Source: Ophiothrix spiculata
Taxonomy: Eukaryota; Echinodermata; Ophiuroidea; Amphilepidida; Ophiotrichidae
Reading direction: 5' to 3' (one strand)
Assembly (NCBI GenBank): GCA_000969725.1
Contig: JXSR01S017936.1
DNA: 34,793 bases
Positions 21,601-31,390 of this stretch are shown in pieces. The position numbers were made by a program, and so were the translations under genes. The notes under the pieces are model-generated. The model was not told where the DNA came from and ran no database searches. It saw nothing but the letters and a program-made list of their open reading frames with translations. Positions within the stretch are counted from its first letter, which is position 1. The number at the start of each line of letters is the position of its first letter.

Positions 21601-22452
21601 AAATGCATGTCAAATCCCCGTCGTAGCTGTCTACTGCTGCTAAGAAATAATCATGCGAAAATTATACAGAAGATAAGGGTGAATTGTACAAATTTAACCT
21701 GATAAGTGTTTGGCGATACGCATAGATTAGACTTAAAGAAGTGATGAAAACTTAATCAATTGTAAGAGAATATTAGTGAATTATAAAGTGAGGCGAACGA
21801 ATATATTCTACATTTCAAATCATATTTTGTTAGAGAATATTTTAACAGGTTTTAAGTTGTAAGTTGCTTTCATGGCGGAGAAAACAAGTAATTAAAGGGA
21901 ACAGTTTAGTATATTTTAAATAATTTAGAGCAAAACTCTTAAGATTTTGTTCAAGATCAACATGATAAATATCGTAAAGCTAAACAAATAATGACATCAG
22001 AATTGCGCGATGCCCTCTAATGAATTAAACGCACTTCAGAACAATTCCTATACGGACTTCAAATAATAAATTATGGCAAGTACATTTGCCATAATTCTAG
22101 TCTGATTGTTTCAATCAAATATAATAATATGATATGGTTCGTCAAAATCTGTCATATCGGAGTAAAAGATAAACCCGAGATAAACACATTCAAAAACCAG
22201 TAAGCTACACTTTTCTGTTGATGGTCCTTTTAAGATGTGGATTTTTTCAAACTTAAGTTCAGTTTTTCGAAATAAAATTCTGTAGGTGTTTGGAAGAATG
22301 CCGCGTGAATATCTGTAAAAAATCCCATTTCACTAAATTACGACCTTTGTATGTGTTTTTACCTGTAGTGCAAACTTCAGTTTGCCGACCTTACGGCTGA
22401 GCTAGAAATGCACATAAGGTATATTATCACCTTACACATGAATATCAATCGT

Positions 22453-22616
22453 AAACGTACTTTTTTTTTTTTCAAAATAACAATAACGAAGCGTTGCTTT
22501 ACAATTTTCAACAGATTTTTTTTTTTTAAAAAAAAAAAAAAAAAATTTTTGAAGAAACGTACTTTTTTTTTTTTCAAAATAACAATAACGAAGCGTTGCT
22601 TTACAATTTTCAACAG
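22453..22616. repeat. 62-bp identical direct repeats separated by a T12-A18-T5 segment
   Basis: 22453-22514 and 22555-22616 are identical by eye: AAACGTAC, a T12 run, then CAAAATAACAATAACGAAGC and on to TTTTCAACAG. The 40 bp between them is almost all T12-A18-T5 followed by GAAG. Noncoding; a frame reading through it is an artefact of homopolymers. Confidence 0.85.
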
Positions 22617-23352
22617 AAATAAATTTTCTTTAAAAATGCCTTTTTGAATAGAATCTTGTCCTTCCTCTTTATTTTGAATTCGGTATTGATGAGGTTACAT
22701 AATCATGTGGAATTTTGTTTAATACTAATATCAAGCCTCAATTTGCAAGTTACTGTGAATAAGTATGATTTTAAATATCCAGGATATCGTATTTCATATT
22801 CTATCACTGTGTTTATCCAACAAGGTGATTTAAATTTTAAATTTGATTATATTTCCTTTGGGTTATAATATGTCTTGTAGCGTGCCTCAACTTGTACAAC
22901 CGAAATACCTCGCAATCTTTTCCAATGTCCGGTTGAGTAGAAACAGAAGACTTGATACATTGCACTAGAGATGACCAGCGTATGATATCGTGATTTCACA
23001 GACTAATTCGCTAGAACAGTGAATTATGGATTAACCAAATCCCCGGGACCAAATCTAGGCGGTTACAGTACTATTAACTAGGCTATCTACTGTAGCTTCG
23101 GACAGAAGGGAAATCGTATTTAGGTACTTTCGACAATAGAAGAAACTGTGTATGTATATGTATAAACAATGTATCCATATTTTAAAGATTCTCCTTAAAT
23201 TGATATATTGACTCATCACTGTTTGAATCTTCACAAAATTGTAGATCTCAATAAACATGGTAAATTTTCAAAAATTATACCCTTAACCTTGGTAAAATCA
23301 TAGATTTTTTTCAAAAATCAACGGTAAAAGTCACAACATCGTGCTAATTCAA

Positions 23353-23450
23353 CCTCATGTCCTATGTTAACACGATAGTGAGGATATTCAATGCCATTCA
23401 AAATTCATCAGTTGAAATGTGACATATTCTGGGAATAAATAGTTCGTATA
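23353..23450 (+). repeat. Array core copy 4
   Basis: CTCATGTCCTATGTTAACACGATAGTGAGG, then the standard ATATTCAATGCCATTCAAAA and TTCTGGGAATAAATAG. It carries small insertions in its first part. Confidence 0.85.
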
Positions 23451-23856
23451 CGAATTCAAGGTAAATCCCCATCGTAGCTGTCTACTGCTGCTAAGAAATA
23501 ATCGTGCGAAATGTATACTGACGATAATAGTGAATTTACAAATTTAACCTGGTAAGATACGCATAGATTAAACTCAAAAAGTGATGAAAACGCTATCTAC
23601 CATATATGAAATATTAATGAATGAATAAAGTGAAGCGAACATATTCAGAATTCCAAACCTTATTTTATCAAGAATATTTTAATAGCTCTAATTTGGTTAA
23701 CATTTTAATAGTTTTATAGAAACAAAATATTTGAAGATTCTCTTTATGAAGAATAAGATGAAAAACATCTTGTGTTTTACGCACGTTGATAAGAGTGCCG
23801 TGCTTAATCATTGAGTTTAAGTAGAATTTAAAATTCATTAGTCGCATCCTAATATA

Positions 23857-24021
23857 CAAATATTAACTGCTTATGAGTGTGATGGTAAAAATATACCATC
23901 CGAATTGAAAGATTGATTGTTCCATTTCACGAGCCGATAGGCAAGTGAAATGGAACAATCAGTCTTTCAATGAGGGATGGTATATTTTTACCATCACACG
24001 AATATAAGCAGCTAATATTTG
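23857..24021. mobile_element. Fold-back element with a stem of more than 55 bp
   Basis: The left arm (23857-23930) pairs with the right arm (23945-24021) with few mismatches, for example TGTGATGGTAAAAATATACC and its complement, and GATTGATTGTTCCATTTCAC against its complement. The loop is 14 nt (23931-23944). It follows the block-e motif ATCCTAATATA. At that point units 5 and 6 read on into GGGATATCACGT/TGAGATATCACGT, so the element is an insertion in unit 4. Confidence 0.85.
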
Positions 24022-24029
24022 TTTTATAT

Positions 24030-24270
24030 AACTCATCTATAGATTCTAGTCATTTGAACTACTACATACTTACCCATTACCAATGTAGCAGAAAGTAATA
24101 GGTCCCTACTGTACACTGTAGTTTTGATATACTATCAAACGGATGACAGTGATAGTAAACATTGTAAAGACTATCAACATGATCAAACGGATGAGAATGA
24201 TAGTAAAAATGACAAATGGTCATGTGTTACAATCTTACCAATCAAATGACTAGAATCTATGGATGAGTTA
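24030..24270. mobile_element. TIR element, AACTCATCTATAGATTCTAG ends (about 240 bp)
   Basis: The left end AACTCATCTATAGATTCTAG plus TCATTTGA (24030-24056) matches the reverse complement of 24242-24269 with one mismatch. Inside, ATCAAACGGATGA...TGATAGTAAA occurs twice (about 24134 and 24184). It directly abuts the fold-back element, so the two may be nested or form one compound insertion. Confidence 0.75.
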
Positions 24271-24599
24271 CATAATATACTTAAGCAAAGGAATCCAAAT
24301 TATTAAAGCATTTTAAGTCAAAAAGATGCAACATTTTTAGCACATCACTTTGTAAACCTAGTCTTTAAGTCATCAACATAAGTCAGGATTTTTGAGTCAT
24401 TTAAACTTTATCCAACTTGTTTGTGTTTACCGATTTCTTGCTTGTCAAGGGGCCAAATGGCGTTCGTTGTATATCATCCCATCGACTCTCAAGACGAAAT
24501 AGTAGTACAAGTAATTATATAGACATGAAAGCGGAAAACATTTTAACACAATTTACCTGCATCTTTTCTAAGCACAAGCAGGACGTCGTGCAAAGTCAA

Positions 24600-24680
24600 A
24601 CTCATGTTTTATGCACGGTAGTGAGGATATTTTGTCCCATCCAAAATTCATCAGTTTAATTGTAACACGTTTTTGGAATG
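24600..24680 (+). repeat. Array core copy 5 (type B)
   Basis: TGCAAAGTCAAACTCATGTT, then GCACGGTAGTGAGGATATT and CAAAATTCATCAGTTTAATT. It is followed not by blocks c and d but, about 110 bp further, by the type-B motif TGCAATGGAGCTAATATATT (24798-24817). Confidence 0.8.
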
Positions 24681-25019
24681 GATAAAGAAGTTTAAAATAT
24701 ACTTTTGCGGTATAACTGATTGAAATTTTAGGAGATTACTAAGACACAATAAGTATCGTGGTTAAATGTATATTCTACACGTACTGATTCATTAATGCAA
24801 TGGAGCTAATATATTCGTTGGCTAAATTCTCAACGATACTATAATAAAAGTTAATAAATATAAAACAATTCTGCAAAAAAACACGTTAATTCTTAATAAA
24901 AGTGGTTTAAAATTGCATGAAACGATAAGAAGAATATTTTACAGACACTTTGAAGCTCCCAAACCTGGAAGAATATATTCAGATCTTCTAACGTCTTATA
25001 TTTTCAAATTACTAGCACA

Positions 25020-26230
25020 GCATCGTACAAAGTCAACCTCATTTTTCATACACGATAGTGAGGATATACAATCCCATATAAAATTCATGAGTTGAATTGT
25101 GACACATTCTGCAAGGTGAGTCCCCGTCGTAGATGTGTACTGCTTCAAAGAAATAATCGTGCGAAATGTACCGTATACTGAAGATAAGAGTGAATTTACA
25201 AATTTAACCTGATAAGTGTCTGGTGATACGCATAGAGTAGACTGTAGAAGTGGTGAAAACTCCATACTTTGATAGAATATTAAAGAATGAATATATTGCA
25301 GTGAACATATTCTATATACAGATTCCAAACCTTATTTTGTTATAATGAATATTTGAATAACGCGTCAGAGAAGTTGTTAACATTTTTATAGTTTTATGGA
25401 AACAACATATCTGAAGATTCTGTTCAAGGAAAATAAGGTAAAAAACATCTCGTTTTCATGCACGTTGATAAGGATATTTAATCCAATTCAAAATTTATAT
25501 CATCAGTCGAATCCTAATATACTGGGATATCACGTAAACAAAAGTTAGTGTAAGGAGTGAAAAAGGATGAAAAGAACGTTTCTACACTAAAACTCGAAAC
25601 ATTACATCTGTCAAAGCTTATTCGTATTAATTGCGCAGTGTGTCAAGAGAGTGATTGTCTTCGTTAAACAAAATGGTGAAGATATTGAGAAGGGCACAAT
25701 GTTTAGATTAGTACATGTATAGTACTACATTGTAAAAAATAAGTTCAAGACTTTGTTGAAACAATTGAAATAACACTGTCTCTAAAGACACACTTCAAGA
25801 TAAAGAGGTAAAACAAATGAGTATATAACACGAGATTGCGATGCGATATAAAGATTTTACAAAATTTCAAGCAATTTCTGATTTTGTGTTTAGCTGAAAA
25901 ATCTTAATATGTTATAATGTTTACGAGACACTCACAATAGAGGGTTTGCACGTGACGTCATCATACTCACAACGCCGTTTTCATGGGCCGGCAAACAAAA
26001 AGTCCCGACACATTATAATCTTTTAGTAGTATCACAATACCAGATCACAACTATTGACGACAAGAATTATACAGTACATTTACTCAGTGTAATTTTCAAG
26101 TCATGATTTGAAGTTAATCACAAATTACAGTCGATTTTGATATCTTGTTAACATCACAAACTACTCGTCGATAACGGTCTGCGTGCATGGTGCGTATCGC
26201 GTCGTGCAAACCCTTTATTGAAAACAAATC
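25020..26230 (+). repeat. Array unit 5 (core copy 6 and blocks c, d, e)
   Basis: Core at 25027-25110, block c from about 25140 (AAGAAATAATCGTGCGAAAT), block d about 25270-25295, block e at 25437-25585 (CATCTCGTTTTCATGCACGT, GATATCACGTAAACAAAAGT, AACGTTTCTAC). Block e matches unit 6 closely (27168-27325). Blocks a and b are missing. Confidence 0.75.
25940..26215. mobile_element. MITE with AGGGTTTGCACG ends (about 276 bp)
   Basis: The left end AGGGTTTGCACGTGACGTCA pairs with the right end CGTCGTGCAAACCCT. The flanks can be read as a TA duplication. Unit 6 shows the uninterrupted site: ATGTTTACAAGAAACCCAAT...GAATATTTTCTAGC at about 27574-27640, against ATGTTTACGAGACACTCACA before and GACGAATATTTTCAAGC after the element. 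No open frame. Exact ends are uncertain by a base or two. Confidence 0.75.
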
Positions 26231-26594
26231 ATCATTACGCTGACGAATATTTTCAAGCACTTTTCCATGAGACTTTTCCAAGTTATGCCGCGGTGTAATC
26301 TATTTGAATTCGAGTTTCTCAATGTCCCCATAAATCGCCACATCATCATGTAAAGCTAGTTAAAACGTTTCATCCAAAGAAGTTGGTATTCAATATTTCA
26401 TCAGTCAAAGACATGACATAATGTCACATTCAGCAAAAGGGTATCTCATTTTAGCATTTATCAACGCTGATATCTATGCAACGTCTTAAAGATAATGAAC
26501 CAATTTTTTCAAAGATTCTCCTTAAAATGACAAATTTAATCGCTGTTGGAATCTTAACATTGATAAATGCACAATATCTTTCAAAGTCAATCTC

Positions 26595-26690
26595 TATGTT
26601 TTATACACGGTAGTACGGGTGTTCAATCCCATTCAAAATTCATGATTTGAATTGTGACACATTTTGGGACCAAGTAGCAAGTACACAAAA
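26595..26690 (+). repeat. Array core copy 7
   Basis: CTATGTTTTATACACGGTAG, CCCATTCAAAATTCATGATT, TTGTGACACATTTTGGGACC. More diverged than copies 2 and 3. Confidence 0.85.
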
Positions 26691-26980
26691 GGCAAGGTAA
26701 ATCGTAGCTGTCTACTGCTGCTGAGAAATAATCGTGCGAAATGTATACTGAAGATAAGAGTGAATTGTACAGATTTAACATGATAAGTGTCTGATGATAC
26801 GCATAGATTAGTTGTGAAAACGCTATCTACTTTTAGAGAATATTAATGAATGAATAAAGTGAAGCGAACATATTCAATATTCAGATTCTAAACCTTGTTT
26901 TTTATTTAAAAAATATTTTAATAGCGCTGCGTCAAAGTAAGTTTGATAACATTTTTATATAGTTCTATGGAAACGACATA

Positions 26981-27129
26981 CTATAGTTGTTGGATTTAAT
27001 TCGTGAACGCGTACTCAGAGCCTTGTGCGTACACGCGAACTAAACAACCTTGAAAATATACGCTCGCGTCAGGGATCACTGCGTACTTGCTATAAACACG
27101 CGTTCACGAATTAAATCCAACAACAATAG
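26981..27129. mobile_element. Hairpin MITE at a TA site (149 bp) with an empty-site paralogue
   Basis: The left end CTATAGTTGTTGGATTTAAT continues TCGTGAACGCGT, and pairs with ACGCGTTCACGA plus ATTAAATCCAACAACAATAG at the right, with one mismatch. TA borders both ends (26979-26980 and 27130-27131). Unit 5 reads AACAACATATCTGAAGATTC at 25401-25420. Unit 6 reads ACGACA-TA-element-TA-TCTGATGATTC. This is an exact empty/filled pair for a single TA target, typical of Tc1/mariner-type MITEs. Confidence 0.92.
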
Positions 27130-27826
27130 TATCTGATGATTCTCTTAAACAGGTTAAAGGGAAATAAGGAATAACATCTCGTGTTTCATGCACGTTGATG
27201 AAGATATTTAATCCATTCAAAATTAATATTATCAGTCGAGTCGAATCCTAACTTGCTGAGATATCACGTAAACAAAAAGTTAGTATTAAGAGTGAAAAAG
27301 GATGAAGTGAACGTTTCTACTTGCATTTTTTTTCAAAGCGTAATTGGCAGTGTTTCAAGATAGTGGTTATTTGTGAATTGTCTTAGTGACATTTAGTCGG
27401 GCGCGATACTTGTTTTATAATGATTTTACTAGATTGTAAAATAAGTTCAACACTTTGTTGAAAGAATTGAAATAACCTGTCTCTAAACGCTCTCTACAAG
27501 ATGAAGAGGTAACACATAAATGTGTATAAAACACCAAATTGTTAATTCTTGTATTCAAAAGAAAATTCTATAATGTTTACAAGAAACCCAATATGGAAGA
27601 GAAATCATAATTATATACATAGGCGAATATTTTCTAGCTATTTTGCATGTCAAGAATTTCTCAGTTGAATCCGAGTCGTCGCATCATAATGTAAAGCTAG
27701 TTTTAACATTTAACATTTCATCATCGGTCAAAGACATGACGTTATGACAAATTTAACAAAATGAGTATCTCATTTTATAACGACTTTAATCTAACCATGA
27801 CGATCTGAAAAACATCCCCTATCAGG

Positions 27827-28039
27827 TATTAATAAACTAATATATCATGTATATTGAAAAACACAACAGTGTCAGATCATCGCAGTCAAAAGGATGCAAA
27901 ATTCTCGAAGTTAGGATTATCCTAACTTCGAGAATTTTACATCTATTAATAAACTAATATATCATGTATATTGAAAAACACAACAGTGTCAGATCATCGC
28001 AGTCAAAAGGATGCAAAATTCTCGAAGTTAGGATTATCC
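27827..28039. repeat. Identical 96-bp direct repeats joined by 21 bp of inverted sequence
   Basis: 27827-27922 and 27944-28039 are identical by eye. The joining 21 bp (27923-27943) is the reverse complement of the last part of copy 1 with one mismatch. It makes a palindrome GATGCAAAATTCTCGAAG... centred on 27918 with 25-bp arms. Noncoding. Confidence 0.95.
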
Positions 28040-28744
28040 CGATACAAGTACTTGGCATGGTACTTGTTCCTTTCAGAATTAATTAATCAGAGTGTGCACA
28101 TGACACATCGGAGAAAAGAGAGAACATTCTAAAAAGCAATACAACAGGAACCATGTCTAATGTTGGAGTAAAAAGTGCATTTTTATACTAAGAAGAATTT
28201 ATGATAGGCACATGTTACACATAAACTTTAGTTGATACCCCATAATATGCACACATGGCATATTATTAAGCACATCTTTGAACAAGAGAGCATATTTTAA
28301 AGGGTTTCACTATCTAATGCTGACAAGGAAAAACATATTTATTCCCTTACAGAAAAAACACGAAAACCTTACAGAAAAAAACTCAAAACGAAAATTTGCG
28401 ATTTCGTACGGAAAATTCAATTGAGAACTACAAATTGGAACATTATGTATACATCATCAATGTTGTTTGGGACATTGTTAAAAACTTTTCACCGCACCGC
28501 TTATTTGTTGTGTGCTATCGAGATCAGGATATATTTCAGCTTCAGTATAATGTCCTGTACTTAAGTGGAGCACAAAGAAACGATGCATTCAATCTGAAAA
28601 TCAGACTTTGTTAGATACTTGTTTGTATAATCAAATTGTCAAACGGCATTTGCTTTTATATTATTTTTTATGGTTCTCAAGCTAAAATACAAAAAAACTT
28701 GTATTTATTTTCGGAAAATTTACCCGTACCTTTTTTAAGCCCTA
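28040..28744. other. AT-rich DNA between array copies, no gene
   Basis: No array block recognised and no supported gene. A 72-codon frame at 28396-28614 has no signature. ACAGAAAAAACACGAAAACC/ACAGAAAAAAACTCAAAACG is a short local tandem at about 28350-28390. Confidence 0.45.
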
Positions 28745-28840
28745 GCACAACATTATGCAAAGTCATCCTTATGTTTTATGCACGACAGTGAGGATACTAA
28801 ATTTATCAGTTGAATTTGTAACACGTTTTGGAAATGTGTT
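28745..28840 (+). repeat. Array core copy 8 (degenerate)
   Basis: AGCACAACATTATGCAAAGT, ATGTTTTATGCACGACAGTG and AGGATACTAAATTTATCAGT, then GTAACACGTTTTGG. The CAATCCCATTCAAAAT middle is deleted. Confidence 0.75.
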
Positions 28841-29289
28841 GCATATGTGAACAAGAGTATTTAAAACTTCATCCTGCTGTCTAAGCTGGCTATAATTAAT
28901 GTTAGAGCAGTATAAAATGTATTTTAAAGAAATGTTTAACGCGCTTCTGTGTTTAAAAATGTTTAAATTTTAATTTGCTTGAAAAATTCTCGAAGATTCT
29001 ATCGCTGCATCAATATTAATTCTTTATAATACCGTACTTGTGATAACGAATGTCAAATGTTATCACGTGCAAAATGTACTTAAGATGCTAAATATAAGGT
29101 TAAATCATGAAATTCGTACGTTTCCTGCATTGTTCGTTACCTTAAACATAAGTTACATGTATTCTGTGTTAAGGTTTCATTAACCATGCTAGATAAACTC
29201 TCTTGGAATATAGAATACCATGTCATGTACAAAAGTGATTGTAAATAACTTAAAAGAAAATTTATATTTTCTCAGTCTAATCTTTGTAG

Positions 29290-29550
29290 ATTCCTGGCAC
29301 TGCACTTTGCAAAGTCAATCTCATGTTTTATGCGCGATAGTGAGGATATTTATTGTGACACATTCTAAGAATAGATATCTTACGAACAAAAATCTTCGTA
29401 GGCTTTATCTTTGCTACCTAGTATGTGCACTTGTGCGATATATAGCTGATTGATGATTAAGATGTTCAACAAAAATATGAGCATCATGATCAAAAAGTAT
29501 CTGCTGAAAGTGATATTCATTATTAATGCAATGGAGCTAATATATTCTAC
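29290..29550 (+). repeat. Array core copy 9 with type-B tail
   Basis: GCAAAGTCAATCTCATGTTT, GCGCGATAGTGAGGATATTT, TGTGACACATTCTAAGAATA, then TTAAGATGTTCAAC, CATGATCAAAAAGTATCTGC and TGCAATGGAGCTAATATATT (29528-29547). The same series, reversed, makes up 31391-31720. Confidence 0.85.
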
Positions 29551-30229
29551 TTTAAGTTTGGGAATTAAATCTGCTAGAAAGGCTCATGTAGAGCTACATG
29601 TATGCATAAAAAAGCTTTAAAATAAACACAAAGAACGATATACATGTAAGTTGGTATCACGCAATCATAATGATAAATGTTAGGGTTCAAATTATGTCAT
29701 GACTGTGAAATATTTATCCAAATCGTAAGCAGTTCTGAACTTCAGTATAGTGGCACAGTAGTGAATTCACCATTAGATATTATTTTCTCGTCTTTTATTA
29801 AATGTAGGTATTGCGAATTATTTTACAGATAATTTTTCAATATTTGAATGAGGGTTTACCACAATCATTTTCAAAAAATTAATTCACATATCTTCAGCCA
29901 AATTAATGCTGCAGACAAAAATGTGTTTGAGAGTGACCCATAGAAACCTATCTGACATTTACATTTGTATTTTACATTCTCCAGTAATTGACCTCTATTT
30001 TGATCACATCTCTTCATTGGAACATAATATGCGCGTAAAATTCTTAGGCGAAAAAAATATGAGCTTTCAGGTGGTATCAACATTTCTAATTTGATATATG
30101 AAAGTGAGGGAGTAAGACAGTGATCGTAATACTCACTTTTAAGCACACAATAGAAGGAAAATATAATTATTTCAAAATTCATCTCAAACACAGTAAATGG
30201 AGCAGTTATAAAAATTTCTCAACGAATAT
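29551..30229. other. AT-rich DNA between array copies, no gene
   Basis: Nothing recognised; the overlapping frames of 62 and 106 codons on opposite strands have no signature. Confidence 0.45.
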
Positions 30230-30545
30230 TTAGGCAACACATTTTAAGTCAATATCATGATTTATAGTGGGGATATTAAGTCTCATTCAAAATCCATTAG
30301 TTGAATCGTTACACGTTTTGGGAAATCTTCAGATCCGCTGTCTAATGTTTATTAAACATTTAAACATATACATGGTATATTTAAGACATGTAAAATAAAT
30401 GTAAACTAAATATTCTGGCTAAGGGCTTATGGACACTAAGTGGGCAAGGCACTATAAACAGGGCTACACCAACTGATGTTCACAGTGAAATTTACTGAAA
30501 ATGTTAATTCGATATTGCAATGGAGCTAATATATTTTGTTTCAGG
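30230..30545 (+). repeat. Array core copy 10 with type-B tail
   Basis: ATCATGATTTATAGTGGGGA, CTCATTCAAAATCCATTAGT, TGAATCGTTACACGTTTTGG, ending in TGCAATGGAGCTAATATATT (30517-30536). Strongly diverged. Confidence 0.75.
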
Positions 30546-30828
30546 ATTTCAAACGCGCTGTGCTTGAGAATTTTTTTGACAATGTTATTAGTTAATCAAT
30601 ATAAAAACACGATATTCCCTTGAACGCAGGTTAAAAACGCCAAGAACAACGGTTATTCTTGACCATACCTTTCATTTCAAATCCCAATCATAAAACTGAC
30701 CCTAACCCTAACATTTATGTTCATCATTATTGCTTGAAAATAAGACATATCTATAGCTGGTATGTAATTCCATGTGGTTATTTTAAAGCCTTTGTATGAT
30801 ACTTATATGGTGCTATATTTTAGGAGAG

Positions 30829-30890
30829 CGTTCCGACTCCGAGGCAAAAGAATGCACTTGTCGGCTCGTACATGTTGCTCATGAGCTATA
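30829..30890 (+). mobile_element. Half-copy of the GTGTACCGCCGCGG hairpin MITE
   Basis: GTTCCGACTCCGAGGCAAAAG corresponds to the terminal repeat, and TTGTCGGCTCGTACATGTTG continued by CTCATGAGCTATATGT matches one arm of the 17329-17479 element. The second arm is absent. A 475-bp element begins 17 bp further on. Confidence 0.65.
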
Positions 30891-30906
30891 TGTAGGAGCC
30901 CAGTAT

Positions 30907-31381
30907 CCCGAGGGGACCACTCAAACAAAAAAATGGTACTCATGCTCGTCAGAGCACCTCAAAATTGGACCCTAAATAGCGTAATTGTTGATAGTAAATT
31001 CCACCTCTAAATGGCGTAAGATGGTGCAAATAGTACCCAAAGGTCATAATGGTGTAAGTTTGTAACGATCTTTTTCCACACAATAAGGTATCAAAGAGTA
31101 CAAATGTAATTGTATGCTCATTTGCATTAATTTTTTTACCTTTTTTTACCTATTTTCTCTTGTTTATTTATCTTTCTTTGCAAATCATGTATCAGATGAC
31201 CAACATCAAGCAAAAAGTGACCTTTACAGACCGGTGTTGCTTGTATTTACAACACTAAATAGCGTAAATTGTACCCCTTTTTCAAAGACGTCGACGCCAC
31301 AGGAGGGTCAAAATCAGACCCTTTTACGCCATTTTTTATGATGAGCATGAGTACCACATCATTGTCCGAGCGGTCCCCGGG
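30907..31381. mobile_element. TIR element with a 9-bp target duplication (475 bp)
   Basis: GCCCAGTAT lies on both sides (30898-30906 and 31382-31390). The left end CCCGAGGGGACCACTC corresponds to the reverse complement of the right end, CCCGGGGACCGCTCGG. The repeats extend about 40 bp to GGTACTCATGCTCGTC/GGTACTCATGCTCATC. Internal segments mention AAATAGCGTAA/AAATGGCGTAAG several times. A 9-bp duplication is typical of Mutator-like elements, so a non-autonomous MULE is the best guess. Frames crossing it are not genes. Confidence 0.85.
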
Positions 31382-31390
31382 GCCCAGTAT

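Larger units (their letters stand above)
21081..22650 (+). repeat. Array unit 3 (about 1.6 kb)
   Basis: Block a at 21115-21310, a truncated block b (GCGTGC...ACAACACAGAAAATACCTCC, 21327-21365), core at 21508-21600, blocks c and d at about 21635-21800. The GGTTCGTCAAA...CATTTCACTAAATTACGACC block lies at 22136-22345. Loss of most of block b accounts for its shorter length. Confidence 0.75.
22651..24290 (+). repeat. Array unit 4 (about 1.6 kb)
   Basis: Block a (22680-22870), block b (22879-23035), core (23353-23450), block c (about 23485-23580), block d (about 23612-23645), then block e (AACATCTTGTG...CGCACGTTGATAAG, about 23765-23860). Block e is shared with units 5 and 6. Two hairpin or TIR elements follow block e. 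Confidence 0.7.
26231..27826 (+). repeat. Array unit 6
   Basis: Begins with block f (GAATATTTTCAAGC...GTCAAAGACATGACATAATG, 26247-26480), which recurs at about 27628-27800 as GAATATTTTCTAGC...GTCAAAGACATGACGTTATG. It has core copy 7 at 26595-26690, block c about 26712-26815, block d about 26845-26880 and block e at 27168-27325. A TA-flanked MITE interrupts it at 26981-27129. Confidence 0.7.

Noticed and set aside
22377-22647. Frames of 78-79 codons rich in K and F on both strands
   Set aside because: They are translations of homopolymer runs and a 62-bp duplication.
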